Assembly: GCF_006227205.1 (NCBI RefSeq)
Contig: NZ_VCNG01000009.1
Location: 62,001 to 126,000, forward strand
Origin: Pseudomonas sp. ICMP22404
Lineage (GTDB): Bacteria; Pseudomonadota; Gammaproteobacteria; Pseudomonadales; Pseudomonadaceae
Direction: 5' to 3'
DNA length: 64,000 nucleotides
Numbering within the stretch: the stretch's first letter is position 1; each line of letters starts with the position of its first letter. The position numbers and the translations under genes are program-made. The notes under the pieces are model-generated. The model was not told the DNA's origin and made no database searches. It was given only the letters and a program-made list of their open reading frames with translations. Shown in pieces: positions 17,985-26,366 of the stretch.

Positions 17985-18383
17985 ATGTCCCGACAACGGC
18001 TTGCATTTGCCTGGATCGCCTGCTTCGCAGTGCTGTTCAACATGCTTGCCATGCCGCTTTCCGGCAGCGGGGCAGTGCAGAAAAACTCGCCGGTCGAGCA
18101 GCTGTTGTGGGGCAGTTTCTGCTCCTCCAGTGGCACGAAGCTGGTGGCGATTTCCCTGGGCAAGCTCGAACAGGGCACGCCCCGCAACGACGACCATTCG
18201 ACCATGCAGCATTGCTGGTGCTGCGCAGGCTCGGCGTCGTTGGTGGCGCTCACTGGACAGGCTCCGCGGCTGTATCTGACTCCACAGCCTGCCCATCACG
18301 GCCTTGTCCACCTGGCGTTCGACAGCCCCACGCCACGCCAACAATGGCCGAGTCTCAACCCCCGCGCCTCGCCTCTGGTCTGA
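17985..18383 (+). CDS. DUF2946 family protein, copper-associated
   Basis: The 132-residue protein has an N-terminal hydrophobic segment (FAWIACFAVLFNMLAMPL) and a cysteine-rich motif HCWCCAG near residue 75, as seen in DUF2946 proteins that accompany copper genes. It is likely periplasmic or membrane-anchored. Copper binding is inferred from the cysteines and from the neighbours: a PCu(A)C chaperone, a second DUF2946 protein and a copper receptor. A longer frame opening at 17912 is less likely because the hydrophobic segment would then be internal. Confidence 0.75.
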   Translation: MSRQRLAFAWIACFAVLFNMLAMPLSGSGAVQKNSPVEQLLWGSFCSSSGTKLVAISLGKLEQGTPRNDDHSTMQHCWCCAGSASLVALTGQAPRLYLTPQPAHHGLVHLAFDSPTPRQQWPSLNPRASPLV

Positions 18384-18434
18384 TTCCCACCGCATAAAAA
18401 CAATTGCGTCCTGAATCGTTCCGGAGAATCACCC

Positions 18435-18914
18435 ATGTTGAACAGACTCATCCTGCTGGCTGCCCTGCTGCTTCCCGTCGGCTTCGCTCACGCTCATCAG
18501 TACAAGGTTGGCGACCTCGAAATCGCCCATCCCTGGTCCCAGGAATTGCCGCCCAACGCGCCCACCGTGGCCGCGTATTTCGTGATCCACAACACCGGGG
18601 CAACGGCGGACAAACTGCTTAGCGTCGACACTCCGATTGCCGGCAAGGCCGAGCTCCACGAACACGTGAAGCAGGACGACCTGATGAAGATGCAGCCCGT
18701 GCCTGTGGTTGCGATTGCTCCTGGCGCTACCGTCACTTTTGCCCCCATGGCTTACCACGTCATGCTGCTGGACCTGAAGGACCGTAGCCTGCTGAGCGAC
18801 GGCAAGCGCTTCGCCATGACCCTGCATTTCGAGAAAGCCGGGGATGTCACGGTCGACGTAGCGGTGCAGAAAAAAGCCCCCGACGGCACCCTGACCGAAG
18901 CCCACATGCACTGA
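18435..18914 (+). CDS. PCu(A)C-type periplasmic copper chaperone
   Basis: The 159-residue protein starts with a clear signal peptide (LILLAALLLPVGFAHA) and continues with HQYKVGDLEIAHPW. The PCu(A)C fold is supported by the His/Met pattern ELHEHVK, DLMKMQPV and FAPMAYHVMLL, which bind Cu(I). The C-terminus is His-rich (EAHMH). In this family the protein carries copper in the periplasm, for instance to cytochrome oxidase. CCGGAGAATCACCC precedes the ATG. It is the second gene of a probable five-gene copper operon. Confidence 0.88.
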   Translation: MLNRLILLAALLLPVGFAHAHQYKVGDLEIAHPWSQELPPNAPTVAAYFVIHNTGATADKLLSVDTPIAGKAELHEHVKQDDLMKMQPVPVVAIAPGATVTFAPMAYHVMLLDLKDRSLLSDGKRFAMTLHFEKAGDVTVDVAVQKKAPDGTLTEAHMH

Positions 18915-18950
18915 TAGCCGGCCATGGGTCTTCTCCGCGCCAGGCCTGAC

Positions 18951-19373
18951 ATGCCCCGCCGCCAGCCGATGAGACTGGCACGCGGCAGCTGGATCAGCCT
19001 GTTCGCCATGCTGATGATCTTTATCGGTCCACTGATTTCTCAGTCGATGCCGATGGATCAACGCATGTCTTCGTCCATGCCTATGACCATGGATATGGAC
19101 ATGAGCATGGACATGTCCGCAGGTGCTCACGCCGGAGATGAGGCAACGGCAGCCGAACACTGCCCGCCCCAGAACGAGCACCACGCGCTGTGGGAAAAAT
19201 GCGGCTATTGCAGCCTGCTGTTCAACTGCCCGGCCTTGCCCGGAGGGCAGTCCCTCGCCGTTTTCGACTCCCCGACGGCCAACACCTTCACCAGCCCTTC
19301 ACCACGTCTGGGCCATGCCCGGCCGGCCTTCTTCCCGGGCGCCCGTCCCCGCGCACCGCCCCTCGACGCGTAA
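18951..19373 (+). CDS. DUF2946 family protein with a Met-rich segment
   Basis: The start is uncertain: 18951 gives 140 residues and 18924 adds nine. A hydrophobic segment (ISLFAMLMIFIGPLIS) is followed by a methionine-rich run (MPMTMDMDMSMDMS and nearby) with about ten Met in 30 residues, a classic soft-metal binding composition. HCPPQNEHH and KCGYC then provide Cys and His ligands. Together with its neighbours this points to periplasmic copper binding. The C-terminal third is Pro/Arg-rich and carries no motif I recognise. Confidence 0.75.
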   Translation: MPRRQPMRLARGSWISLFAMLMIFIGPLISQSMPMDQRMSSSMPMTMDMDMSMDMSAGAHAGDEATAAEHCPPQNEHHALWEKCGYCSLLFNCPALPGGQSLAVFDSPTANTFTSPSPRLGHARPAFFPGARPRAPPLDA

Positions 19374-19455
19374 ACCCGACACTTACCAACCCGGTCGCAC
19401 AAGACAGCCCCAGGCTGCCCGACCGTGTCGCCTACGTTTGTTCGATGGAATCATC

Positions 19456-21582
19456 ATGTCCAGGTTTCCTGCCGGCATCGCTTTGGGCACTGCCCAGGCC
19501 AGTTGCCCTCCAAATGAGGCACGGGTGCGTTTTCACCCTGCCGTCGCCGCCGTGTGCGGCCTGTTGCTCACGTCTCAAGCGCTGGCCGATGAGCACGACC
19601 ATCATGAAAGCCAAGTCGAGGAACTGAGCCCGACGGTCATCACCGCCATCGCGCCCAGCTCCCCTCTGACCGTGGTCACCAACCCCAAGGACCCGCGCCA
19701 ACCGGTCCCGGCCAGTGACGGCGGTGACTACCTCAAGACCATTCCCGGCTTCGCCCTGGTGCGCAACGGCGGCACCAATGGCGATCCGGTGCTGCGAGGC
19801 ATGTTCGGCTCGCGGCTGAATATCCTCACCAACGGCAGCACGCTGCTGGGCGCCTGCCCCGGCCGGATGGATGCGCCCACCTCCTACCTCTCACCGGAGA
19901 CCTACGATCAGCTCACGGTGATCAAGGGCCCGCAAACCGTGCTGTGGGGCCCCGGCGCCTCGGCCGGAACCATCCTGTTCGACCGCAAGCCGGAACAGTT
20001 CGGAGAACTGGGCACGAGGGTCAATGCCAGTGTGCTGGCCGGCTCCAACGGTCGTTTCGACAAAGTGCTGGATGCTGCTGCGGGCGGGTCGTTGGGCTAC
20101 GTAAGAGTGATCGGCAACACCGCTCATTCGGACGATTACCGCGATGGCAATAACGACACGGTGCCGTCGCGCTACGACAAGTGGAACGGTGACGTCACCC
20201 TTGGCTGGACGCCGGATACCGATACGCTGCTGGAGCTGACCGCCGGCAAGGGCGACGGCGAGGCGCGCTATGCCGGGCGAGGCATGGACGGCGCACAGTT
20301 CAAGCGTGAAAGCCTAGGGCTGCGTTTCGAACGGTCGAACCTCGGCGAAGTGCTGGATAAGATCGAGGCACAGGTCTACTACAACTACGCCGACCACGTG
20401 ATGGACAACTACACGCTGCGCACGCCTTCGGGCACCGGGATGATGGCCGGGCCCATGGCGTCCAACGTCGACCGACGCACGCTTGGCGCACGCATCAAGG
20501 CCACCTGGCGCTGGGCCGATGTGCAATTGATCAGCGGCCTGGATGCCCAGACCAACGAACATCGCCAACGCAGCAGCATGGGGATCGATACCTACAAGGA
20601 ACTGCCGCGCACCAAGGACGCCGACTTTCACAACTACGGTGTCTTTGGTGAACTGACCTGGTACGCCGCCGACCGCGACAGGTTGGTTACCGGCGCCCGC
20701 CTCGACCGGGCCTCGGCCAAGGATTACCGGCAGAGCGTCGGCTCCGGCATGATGGTCCAGCCCAACCCCACTGCCGACGAGACCCGCGCCGATACCCTGC
20801 CCAGCGGTTTCGTCCGCTACGAGCACGATCTGGCCGACAGTCCCACGACGGTTTATGCCGGCCTGGGCCACGCGCAACGCTTCCCTGACTACTGGGAGCT
20901 GTTCTCGCCGGATAAAGGACCCACCGGCTCGCTGAATGCCTTCGATTCGATCAAGCCGGAAAAAACCACCCAGCTCGACTTCGGCCTGCAGTACAAGACC
21001 GAAACCCTCGAAGCCTGGGCCTCGGGTTATGTCGGGCAGGTGCGCGACTACATCCTGTTCGACTACACGCCCGGCATGATGGGCAGTACCTCTCGGGCCG
21101 AAAACATCGACGCACGGATCATGGGCGGCGAATTGGGGGCGGCCTACCAACTGACTGAACGCTGGAAGGCCGACGCCACCCTGGCCTATGCCTGGGGCAA
21201 GAACAGCAGCGACGGCAGTGCCCTGGCACAGATGCCGCCGCTGGATGCGCGCCTGGGCCTGACCTACAGCGCCGACCGCTGGAGCGCCGGAGCCTTGTGG
21301 CGCGTGGTGGCGGCGCAGCACCGGGTCGATGAGAACAGGGGCAACGTGGTGGGCAAGGACTACGGCACGAGCTCGGGCTTCGGGGTCTTCTCCCTCAACG
21401 GCGCCTATCGCATCAACACGCATTGGAAGGTCAGCAGCGGCGTCGACAACCTGTTCGGCAAAGCCTACGCGGAACACTTGAACCTGGCCGGCAACGCCGG
21501 ATTCGGCTATCCGGCCAGTGATCCCCAAGCCATCAACGAACCGGGGCGCACGCTCTGGACCAAGGTGGACATGAGTTTCTGA
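19456..21582 (+). CDS. TonB-dependent outer-membrane copper receptor (OprC/NosA-like)
   Basis: From ATG 19456 the product is 708 residues; earlier in-frame starts run through the preceding gene and are rejected. A signal peptide ending near SQALA is followed by DEHDHHE, a His cluster that could bind metal. ELSPTVITA is a plausible TonB box. The plug has GGDYLKTIPGFALVRNGG, VLRGMFGSRLNIL and VIKGPQTVLWGPGASAG. The barrel ends in Phe (KVDMSF). The sequence matches TonB-copper receptors (OprC, NosA). Met-rich patches (GMMAGPM, GMMVQ, GMMGS) fit copper. It follows the copper-binding genes. Confidence 0.88.
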   Translation: MSRFPAGIALGTAQASCPPNEARVRFHPAVAAVCGLLLTSQALADEHDHHESQVEELSPTVITAIAPSSPLTVVTNPKDPRQPVPASDGGDYLKTIPGFALVRNGGTNGDPVLRGMFGSRLNILTNGSTLLGACPGRMDAPTSYLSPETYDQLTVIKGPQTVLWGPGASAGTILFDRKPEQFGELGTRVNASVLAGSNGRFDKVLDAAAGGSLGYVRVIGNTAHSDDYRDGNNDTVPSRYDKWNGDVTLGWTPDTDTLLELTAGKGDGEARYAGRGMDGAQFKRESLGLRFERSNLGEVLDKIEAQVYYNYADHVMDNYTLRTPSGTGMMAGPMASNVDRRTLGARIKATWRWADVQLISGLDAQTNEHRQRSSMGIDTYKELPRTKDADFHNYGVFGELTWYAADRDRLVTGARLDRASAKDYRQSVGSGMMVQPNPTADETRADTLPSGFVRYEHDLADSPTTVYAGLGHAQRFPDYWELFSPDKGPTGSLNAFDSIKPEKTTQLDFGLQYKTETLEAWASGYVGQVRDYILFDYTPGMMGSTSRAENIDARIMGGELGAAYQLTERWKADATLAYAWGKNSSDGSALAQMPPLDARLGLTYSADRWSAGALWRVVAAQHRVDENRGNVVGKDYGTSSGFGVFSLNGAYRINTHWKVSSGVDNLFGKAYAEHLNLAGNAGFGYPASDPQAINEPGRTLWTKVDMSF

Positions 21583-21587
21583 CAACA

Positions 21588-21649
21588 TCGCGGGCAAGCC
21601 TCGCTCCCACAGGCACTACCCAACCCTGTGGGAGCAAGGCTTGCCCGCG
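21588..21649. repeat. REP pair after the copper receptor
   Basis: CGCGGGCAAGCC... and its inverted copy are separated by a 15-bp centre, so the transcript can form one long hairpin between the receptor and the PepSY gene. Confidence 0.85.
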
Positions 21650-21704
21650 CTCGGTCGCACAGCGACTACATAACAAACACATTTGCCAAGCGGAGCGCTT
21701 TTCG

Positions 21705-23084
21705 ATGAGCCAACCGAAACCGAATTTCTACAACCTGGCCTGGCGCTGGCATTTCTATGCCGGGCTGTTCGTCGCGCCGTTCATGGTGATGCTGGCCTTG
21801 ACCGGCATCATTTACCTGTTCAAACCGCAACTCGATCCACTGATGTACGGCAGCCTGCTGAACGTACCGGCCGGTCATCACACGATGGCCGCGGACGACT
21901 TGCTCCAACAGATCCGCCGGGCCTACCCCGAAGCGCGGGTCAAACAGTACCTGCCACCGGCCGACGCCGAGCGCAGCGCGCAGTTCGTGGTGATCGACAA
22001 GGGTCGGGAGCTGAACGTCTTCATCGATCCCTATCACGGTGACGTCCTCGGCGAACAGGACGCCAAGAACAACCTGCAAGCCATGGCCAGGGCCATCCAC
22101 GGCGAACTGCTGATCGGCACCGTCGGTGATCGGCTGGTGGAAATGGCCGCCGGCTGGGGCGTGGTGCTGGTGGTGTCGGGGCTGTACCTGTGGTGGCCCC
22201 GCGGGCAATCCTCGGCCGGGGTCCTGTGGCCGCGCTGGAACGCTCGCGGTCGGCTGTTCTGGCGCGACCTGCATGTGGTCGTCGGCTTCTGGGGCGCGGC
22301 GTTGCTGCTGGTGATGCTGCTCAGCGGCATGACCTGGACCGGCTTCTGGGGCAAGCAGTACGCCGAGCTCTGGAATCGCTTCCCGGCTGCGATGTGGAAC
22401 GACATGCCCAAGTCCGACGTCGAAGCCGGCAGCCTCAACAACGCCCACCGCCAGACCGTGCCTTGGGCCGTGGAGAACACACCGATGCCGATGTCCGGCG
22501 ATCATGCCGAACACATGGCCCACGGTGGCATGCACGAGGGCCCCGCGGCGCCGACCATCCGCCTGCAAGCGGTGCAGGACATCGCCGCCGAACACAAGGT
22601 CACGCCGGGCTACAGCATCACCCTGCCGACCACAGCCACGGGAGTGTTTACCATTGCCGTGTTCGCCGACGATCCGCGCAATGACGCGACTCTTCACGTG
22701 GACCAGTACACCGGCAAGGTCCTGGCCGATGTGCGCTGGGCCGATTACAGCGTCGTCGCCCGCGCCACCGAAACCGGCGTCATGTTGCACGAAGGCAAGA
22801 TGTTCGGCCCGGCGAACCAGATCGTCGTGCTGCTGATCTGCCTGATGATCCTGCTCAGCGCGGTGAGCGGCATGGTGATGTGGTGGAAGCGCCGGCCACA
22901 GGGCAAGTTCGGCGTACCGCCCCTGCGTCACGACCTGCCAACGTGGAAAACCGGGGTGGTCATCATGCTGACCCTGGCCGTGGTGTTTCCCTTGGTGGGG
23001 GCGTCGCTGGTGGTGGTGTGGCTGTTCGATCGGCTCTTCACCCGTTTCAACCGCCAGGCTGAAGTGGCTTCATCTTCAAGTTGA
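21705..23084 (+). CDS. PepSY-associated membrane protein (copper/iron island)
   Basis: The 459-residue protein has a first membrane span at about 21-42 (LFVAPFMVMLALTGIIYLF), further spans near 145 (GWGVVLVVSGLYLWW) and 195 (GAALLLVMLLSGMTW), and two near the C-terminus. PepSY-like repeats lie between them. A periplasmic loop is rich in Met and His (PMPMSGDHAEHMAHGGMHEG), as in metal-handling proteins. Such proteins often sit beside TonB receptors and may act as reductases or uptake helpers. CAAGCGGAGCG precedes the ATG. The exact role is not established. Confidence 0.8.
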   Translation: MSQPKPNFYNLAWRWHFYAGLFVAPFMVMLALTGIIYLFKPQLDPLMYGSLLNVPAGHHTMAADDLLQQIRRAYPEARVKQYLPPADAERSAQFVVIDKGRELNVFIDPYHGDVLGEQDAKNNLQAMARAIHGELLIGTVGDRLVEMAAGWGVVLVVSGLYLWWPRGQSSAGVLWPRWNARGRLFWRDLHVVVGFWGAALLLVMLLSGMTWTGFWGKQYAELWNRFPAAMWNDMPKSDVEAGSLNNAHRQTVPWAVENTPMPMSGDHAEHMAHGGMHEGPAAPTIRLQAVQDIAAEHKVTPGYSITLPTTATGVFTIAVFADDPRNDATLHVDQYTGKVLADVRWADYSVVARATETGVMLHEGKMFGPANQIVVLLICLMILLSAVSGMVMWWKRRPQGKFGVPPLRHDLPTWKTGVVIMLTLAVVFPLVGASLVVVWLFDRLFTRFNRQAEVASSSS

Positions 23085-23162
23085 AGACAGTGCGTTAACG
23101 GAAGGCGGCGCGAAACCTCTACAATCGCGCCCGCTGCCGAACTGTAGACAAAACCCGCAAAT

Positions 23163-23250
23163 GTGGGAGCGAGCCTGCTCGCGATAGCGCTGGATCAGCC
23201 AGCACAGAGGCGCCTGATCCACGGCTATCGCGAGCAGGCTCACTCCCACA
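23163..23250. repeat. REP pair
   Basis: GTGGGAGCGAGCCTGCTCGCGATAGC and its inverted copy (the right arm ends CACTCCCAC, one change) stand between the copper island and the ABC importer. Confidence 0.85.
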
Positions 23251-23286
23251 GGGATTGTGTCTTAACCCGATCATTTGAGTACCCGC

Positions 23287-24075
23287 ATGACCTCGCTGAC
23301 CCTCTCCCACCTCGCCTGGACACCCCTGGGCCATGGTCACTGCCATCACCAGTTCCAACTGCGTGACGCCACGTTGCAGGTGGCGGCCGGGGAGTTCGTC
23401 GGGTTGATCGGGCCCAACGGCAGTGGCAAGACCAGCCTGCTGCGTTGCGCCTATCGGTTCAACCCGCCGGAGAGCGGTGAGGTGAAACTCGACCACCACA
23501 ACGTCTGGCGCCAGTCATCACGCTGGTGCGCGCAACGTATCGCCGTGGTACTGCAGGAATTTCCCGACGCCTTTGGCCTGACGGTCGAGGAAGTGGTCGC
23601 CATGGGCCGCACGCCTCACAAAGGCCTGTTCGATGGCGATAACCACGAGGACCGGCGCCTGGTCATCCAGGCCCTGGAAGCGGCAGGGCTGCAAGGCTTC
23701 GGCGAACATGCCTTCGCCACCCTCTCGGGCGGTGAAAAACAGCGGGTGATCCTGGCCCGGGCCCTGGCTCAGCAACCGCAACTGCTGATCCTCGACGAAC
23801 CGACCAATCACCTCGACCCGCGCTATCAACTCGAACTGCTGCAACTGATCAAGCGCCTGGGGATCGGCACCCTCGCCAGCATCCACGACCTGAACCTGGC
23901 TGCCGCCTTCTGTGACCGACTCTATGTCATCGAACACGGCCGCATCGTCGCCAGCGGTGCCCCCAAGGATGTACTGACCACCACGCTGCTGCACGACGTC
24001 TTCGGCGTCGAAGCCCTGGTGGATGAACATCCCCTCGCTGGCTACCCACGAATCACCTGGATAACCCAACCATGA
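23287..24075 (+). CDS. ABC importer ATPase (FecE/BtuD-like)
   Basis: The 262-residue ATPase has Walker A GPNGSGKTS, the Q-loop in VLQEFPDAFG, signature LSGGEKQR, Walker B LLILDEPTNHLDP and the H-loop in SIHDLN. It energises the importer formed with the next two genes, which overlap it in series (ATGA). The ATG at 23287 is preferred; a TTG at 23275 is an alternative. This family takes up iron-siderophore complexes, heme or cobalamin. The substrate here is not clear from sequence. Confidence 0.87.
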   Translation: MTSLTLSHLAWTPLGHGHCHHQFQLRDATLQVAAGEFVGLIGPNGSGKTSLLRCAYRFNPPESGEVKLDHHNVWRQSSRWCAQRIAVVLQEFPDAFGLTVEEVVAMGRTPHKGLFDGDNHEDRRLVIQALEAAGLQGFGEHAFATLSGGEKQRVILARALAQQPQLLILDEPTNHLDPRYQLELLQLIKRLGIGTLASIHDLNLAAAFCDRLYVIEHGRIVASGAPKDVLTTTLLHDVFGVEALVDEHPLAGYPRITWITQP

Positions 24076-25019
24076 CCCTGCGTTCCCTGCTGCTCCTGCC
24101 GCTGCTGCTGTGCAGCGCCCACGCCCTGGCCGAAGCCACCCGCTATCCATTGACGATCCAGAGCTGCAACCGCCAGGTGGTGTTCAACGAAGCACCCCGG
24201 CATGCCGTCAGTCACGACATCAACATGACCCAGATGATGCTCGCCCTCGGGCTCAAATCGCGCATGGTCGGCTACAGCGGCATCAGCGGCTGGAAATCGG
24301 TGACGCCGGAGATGGCGAAGATTCTCGATGGCCTGCCGGAACTGGCGGCCAAATACCCCTCGGTGGAAACCCTGCTCAACGCCAACGTGGACTTCTTCTT
24401 CGCCGGCTGGGACTACGGCATGCGGGTGGGCGGTGACCTGACGCCACAGACCCTGCAACCGCTGGGTATCCCTGTCTACGAACTGACCGAATCCTGTGCG
24501 TTCGTGATGAAACGCCCGGCGGCTTCGCTGGAGGACACCTACAACGACCTGCGCAATCTCGGGAAGATTTTCGACGTCCAGGATCGCGCCGATGCACTGA
24601 TCGCCGCGATGCAGGCCCAGGTGGCCGAAGTCCGCAAAGACCTGCCAGCCAATCGGCCCCGGGTGTTCCTCTACGACAGCGGTGAAGACCGGGCCATGAC
24701 TTCCGGCCGGCTGGGCATGCCCCAGGCCCTGATCGACGCGGCGGGCGGGCGCAATATCCTGGACGACGTTGAAACCAGCTGGACCCGGGTGAACTGGGAG
24801 AACGTGGTCGAGCGCAACCCCGAGGTCATCGTGATCGTCGATTACGGCGAAGTCAGCGCCGAGCAGAAACAGCAATTCCTGCTGAGCAATCCGGCCTTGC
24901 AATCAGTGGATGCGATCAGGCACCGACGCTTCATCGTGATTCCCTACGTCCAGGCCACACCGGGCATCGACAACGTGCTGGCGGTACAAACCCTGGCGCA
25001 GGGTTTCCAGCACCGATGA
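24072..25019 (+). CDS. ABC importer periplasmic binding protein (BtuF/FecB class)
   Basis: The 315-residue protein has a signal peptide (LLLLPLLLCSAHALA) and the helical-backbone binding-protein fold of class III (metal chelates, B12). Examples are the segments HDINMTQMMLALGL, NVDFFFAGWDYGM and NPEVIVIVDYGE. Its start overlaps the ATPase stop and its stop overlaps the permease start. Substrate candidates are a ferric or cupric chelate or a corrinoid, given the copper and cob loci nearby. That is inference from position only. Confidence 0.83.
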   Translation: MTLRSLLLLPLLLCSAHALAEATRYPLTIQSCNRQVVFNEAPRHAVSHDINMTQMMLALGLKSRMVGYSGISGWKSVTPEMAKILDGLPELAAKYPSVETLLNANVDFFFAGWDYGMRVGGDLTPQTLQPLGIPVYELTESCAFVMKRPAASLEDTYNDLRNLGKIFDVQDRADALIAAMQAQVAEVRKDLPANRPRVFLYDSGEDRAMTSGRLGMPQALIDAAGGRNILDDVETSWTRVNWENVVERNPEVIVIVDYGEVSAEQKQQFLLSNPALQSVDAIRHRRFIVIPYVQATPGIDNVLAVQTLAQGFQHR

Positions 25020-26026
25020 ACCCTCGTCGCTATGCCGGACTGCTGATCTTCCTCGGCGCGCTGATGCTGCTGTCGTGCGTGGTGTCCCTGGGCTTCGGGC
25101 CGGCGCGGGTACCGGTGGCCGTGGTCTGGGATATTTTGTTGAACAAGGCCTTCGGTATGGGAGAGGTCCATTGGACGGCCGGCCAGGAACACATCGTCTG
25201 GCTGATCCGCGTGCCGCGCCTGCTGCTCGGCGCGCTGGTGGGCGCCGGGCTGGCATTGATCGGCGCGGTGCTGCAAGCGGTCACCCGCAACCCACTGGCC
25301 GATCCGCACCTGCTCGGGGTCACCTCCGGCGCGACCCTCGGGGCGGTCATCGTGGTGCTGCATGTCGGGGAAATCGTCGGCCTGCTGACCCTGCCCCTCG
25401 CCGCGTTCATCGGCGCGCTGCTGAGCATGCTGTTGGTGCTGGCGATCGCCAGCCGCCAGGGTCGCCTGGAAAGCGATCGTCTGTTGCTGTGCGGCGTGGC
25501 GGTGTCATTCGTGATGATGGCGGCGGCCAACCTGCTGCTGTTCCTGGGTGACCATCGCGCCAGCTCCGCGGTGATGTTCTGGATGCTCGGCGGCCTGGGC
25601 CTGGCGCGCTGGGAACTGCTGGCGGTGCCCGCCGCCAGTGTCCTGCTGGGACTGGTCCTGCTGCTGGGCATGGCTCGGCCGTTGAACGCCCTGATGGCGG
25701 GCGAACAGACCGCGGTGACCCTGGGCCTGAACGCGGCGAAGGTGCGGTTGTGGATCTTCCTGATCGCGTCGCTGATGACCGGCGTGCTGGTCTCCATCAG
25801 CGGTTCGATCGGTTTCGTCGGGCTGATGGTGCCGCACATCGCCCGGCGCCTGGTGGGTGCCGAGCATCGTCGCTTGCTGCCGGCCTGTGTACTGCTGGGC
25901 AGCCTGTTCCTGGTGTGGGTGGACGTGGCCGCCCGGACCCTGATCGCACCGGAGGACCTGCCGATTGGCGTGGCGACGGCAGCCATTGGCGGGCTGTTTT
26001 TCATCGGCCTGATGCGCCGGCGCTGA
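25016..26026 (+). CDS. FecCD/BtuC-type ABC permease
   Basis: This 336-residue integral membrane protein has about ten hydrophobic spans and the family motifs RVPRLLLGALVGAGLALIGAVLQAVTRNPLADPHLLGV and GLMVPHIARRLVGAEHRRLLPA; the latter contains the coupling helix that meets the ATPase. Gene order ATPase, binding protein, permease is unusual but all parts of one importer are present. The GTG/ATG context is the overlap ATGA with the previous gene. A REP pair and the urtA promoter follow. Confidence 0.88.
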   Translation: MNPRRYAGLLIFLGALMLLSCVVSLGFGPARVPVAVVWDILLNKAFGMGEVHWTAGQEHIVWLIRVPRLLLGALVGAGLALIGAVLQAVTRNPLADPHLLGVTSGATLGAVIVVLHVGEIVGLLTLPLAAFIGALLSMLLVLAIASRQGRLESDRLLLCGVAVSFVMMAAANLLLFLGDHRASSAVMFWMLGGLGLARWELLAVPAASVLLGLVLLLGMARPLNALMAGEQTAVTLGLNAAKVRLWIFLIASLMTGVLVSISGSIGFVGLMVPHIARRLVGAEHRRLLPACVLLGSLFLVWVDVAARTLIAPEDLPIGVATAAIGGLFFIGLMRRR

Positions 26027-26059
26027 GCCCCAGAATCCTCTGTCCACAGTAGCCTCCTT

Positions 26060-26146
26060 GTGGGAGCGAGCCTGCTCGCGATAGCGGTGGATCAGTCTCA
26101 TCGTCTCTGGCTGACCCACCGCTATCGCGAGCAGGCTCGCCCCCAC
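26060..26146. repeat. REP pair before urtA
   Basis: GTGGGAGCGAGCCTGCTCGCGATAGC and its inverted copy, separated by about 35 bp, insulate the FecCD permease gene from the urt operon. Confidence 0.85.
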
Positions 26147-26176
26147 ATCAAGGCATTCGAGGCCTGCGATTTCTGC

Positions 26177-26191
26177 GCACCGATGTGGCGC
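26177..26191. promoter_or_regulatory. NtrC-like binding site
   Basis: GCACC-GATGT-GGCGC matches the NtrC pattern GCACC-N5-GGTGC with one change. It lies about 110 bp above the -24 element, a usual distance for an enhancer. Confidence 0.45.
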
Positions 26192-26288
26192 ATCTGATCG
26201 CACCAGCGCACAAGCGACGGTCGCTCGTGGTGCGTTGCCCTGCGCTCCCCAGCGCATCGCCCCCACATTTCCCGGCCTTGCCACGACC

Positions 26289-26304
26289 GGGCACACCCCT
26301 TGCA
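26289..26304 (+). promoter_or_regulatory. Sigma-54 promoter of urtA
   Basis: GGGCACACCCCTTGCA keeps the -24 GG and -12 GC with the obligatory 10-bp interval and matches the TGGCAC-N5-TTGC consensus at nearly all positions. It lies about 63 bp before the urtA ATG. Nitrogen-limited, NtrC-dependent expression is expected. Confidence 0.8.
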
Positions 26305-26366
26305 AAAGCCCTGTTCAGCGTCTGCATCTGCCCTCGAAAAAAACACCAATTCACGGAGATCGCACC

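Larger units (their letters stand above)
26027..26366. other. 340-bp control region before urtA
   Basis: The stretch holds a REP pair, an NtrC-like site, a larger dyad (CGCACCA at 26210 against TGGTGCG at 26228, spaced by a near-palindrome) and a sigma-54 promoter. No gene was seen. Confidence 0.6.

Noticed and set aside
25075..26305. Long frames on both strands over the FecCD permease
   Set aside because: They lie in other frames of a gene with many clear membrane spans and show no features of their own.
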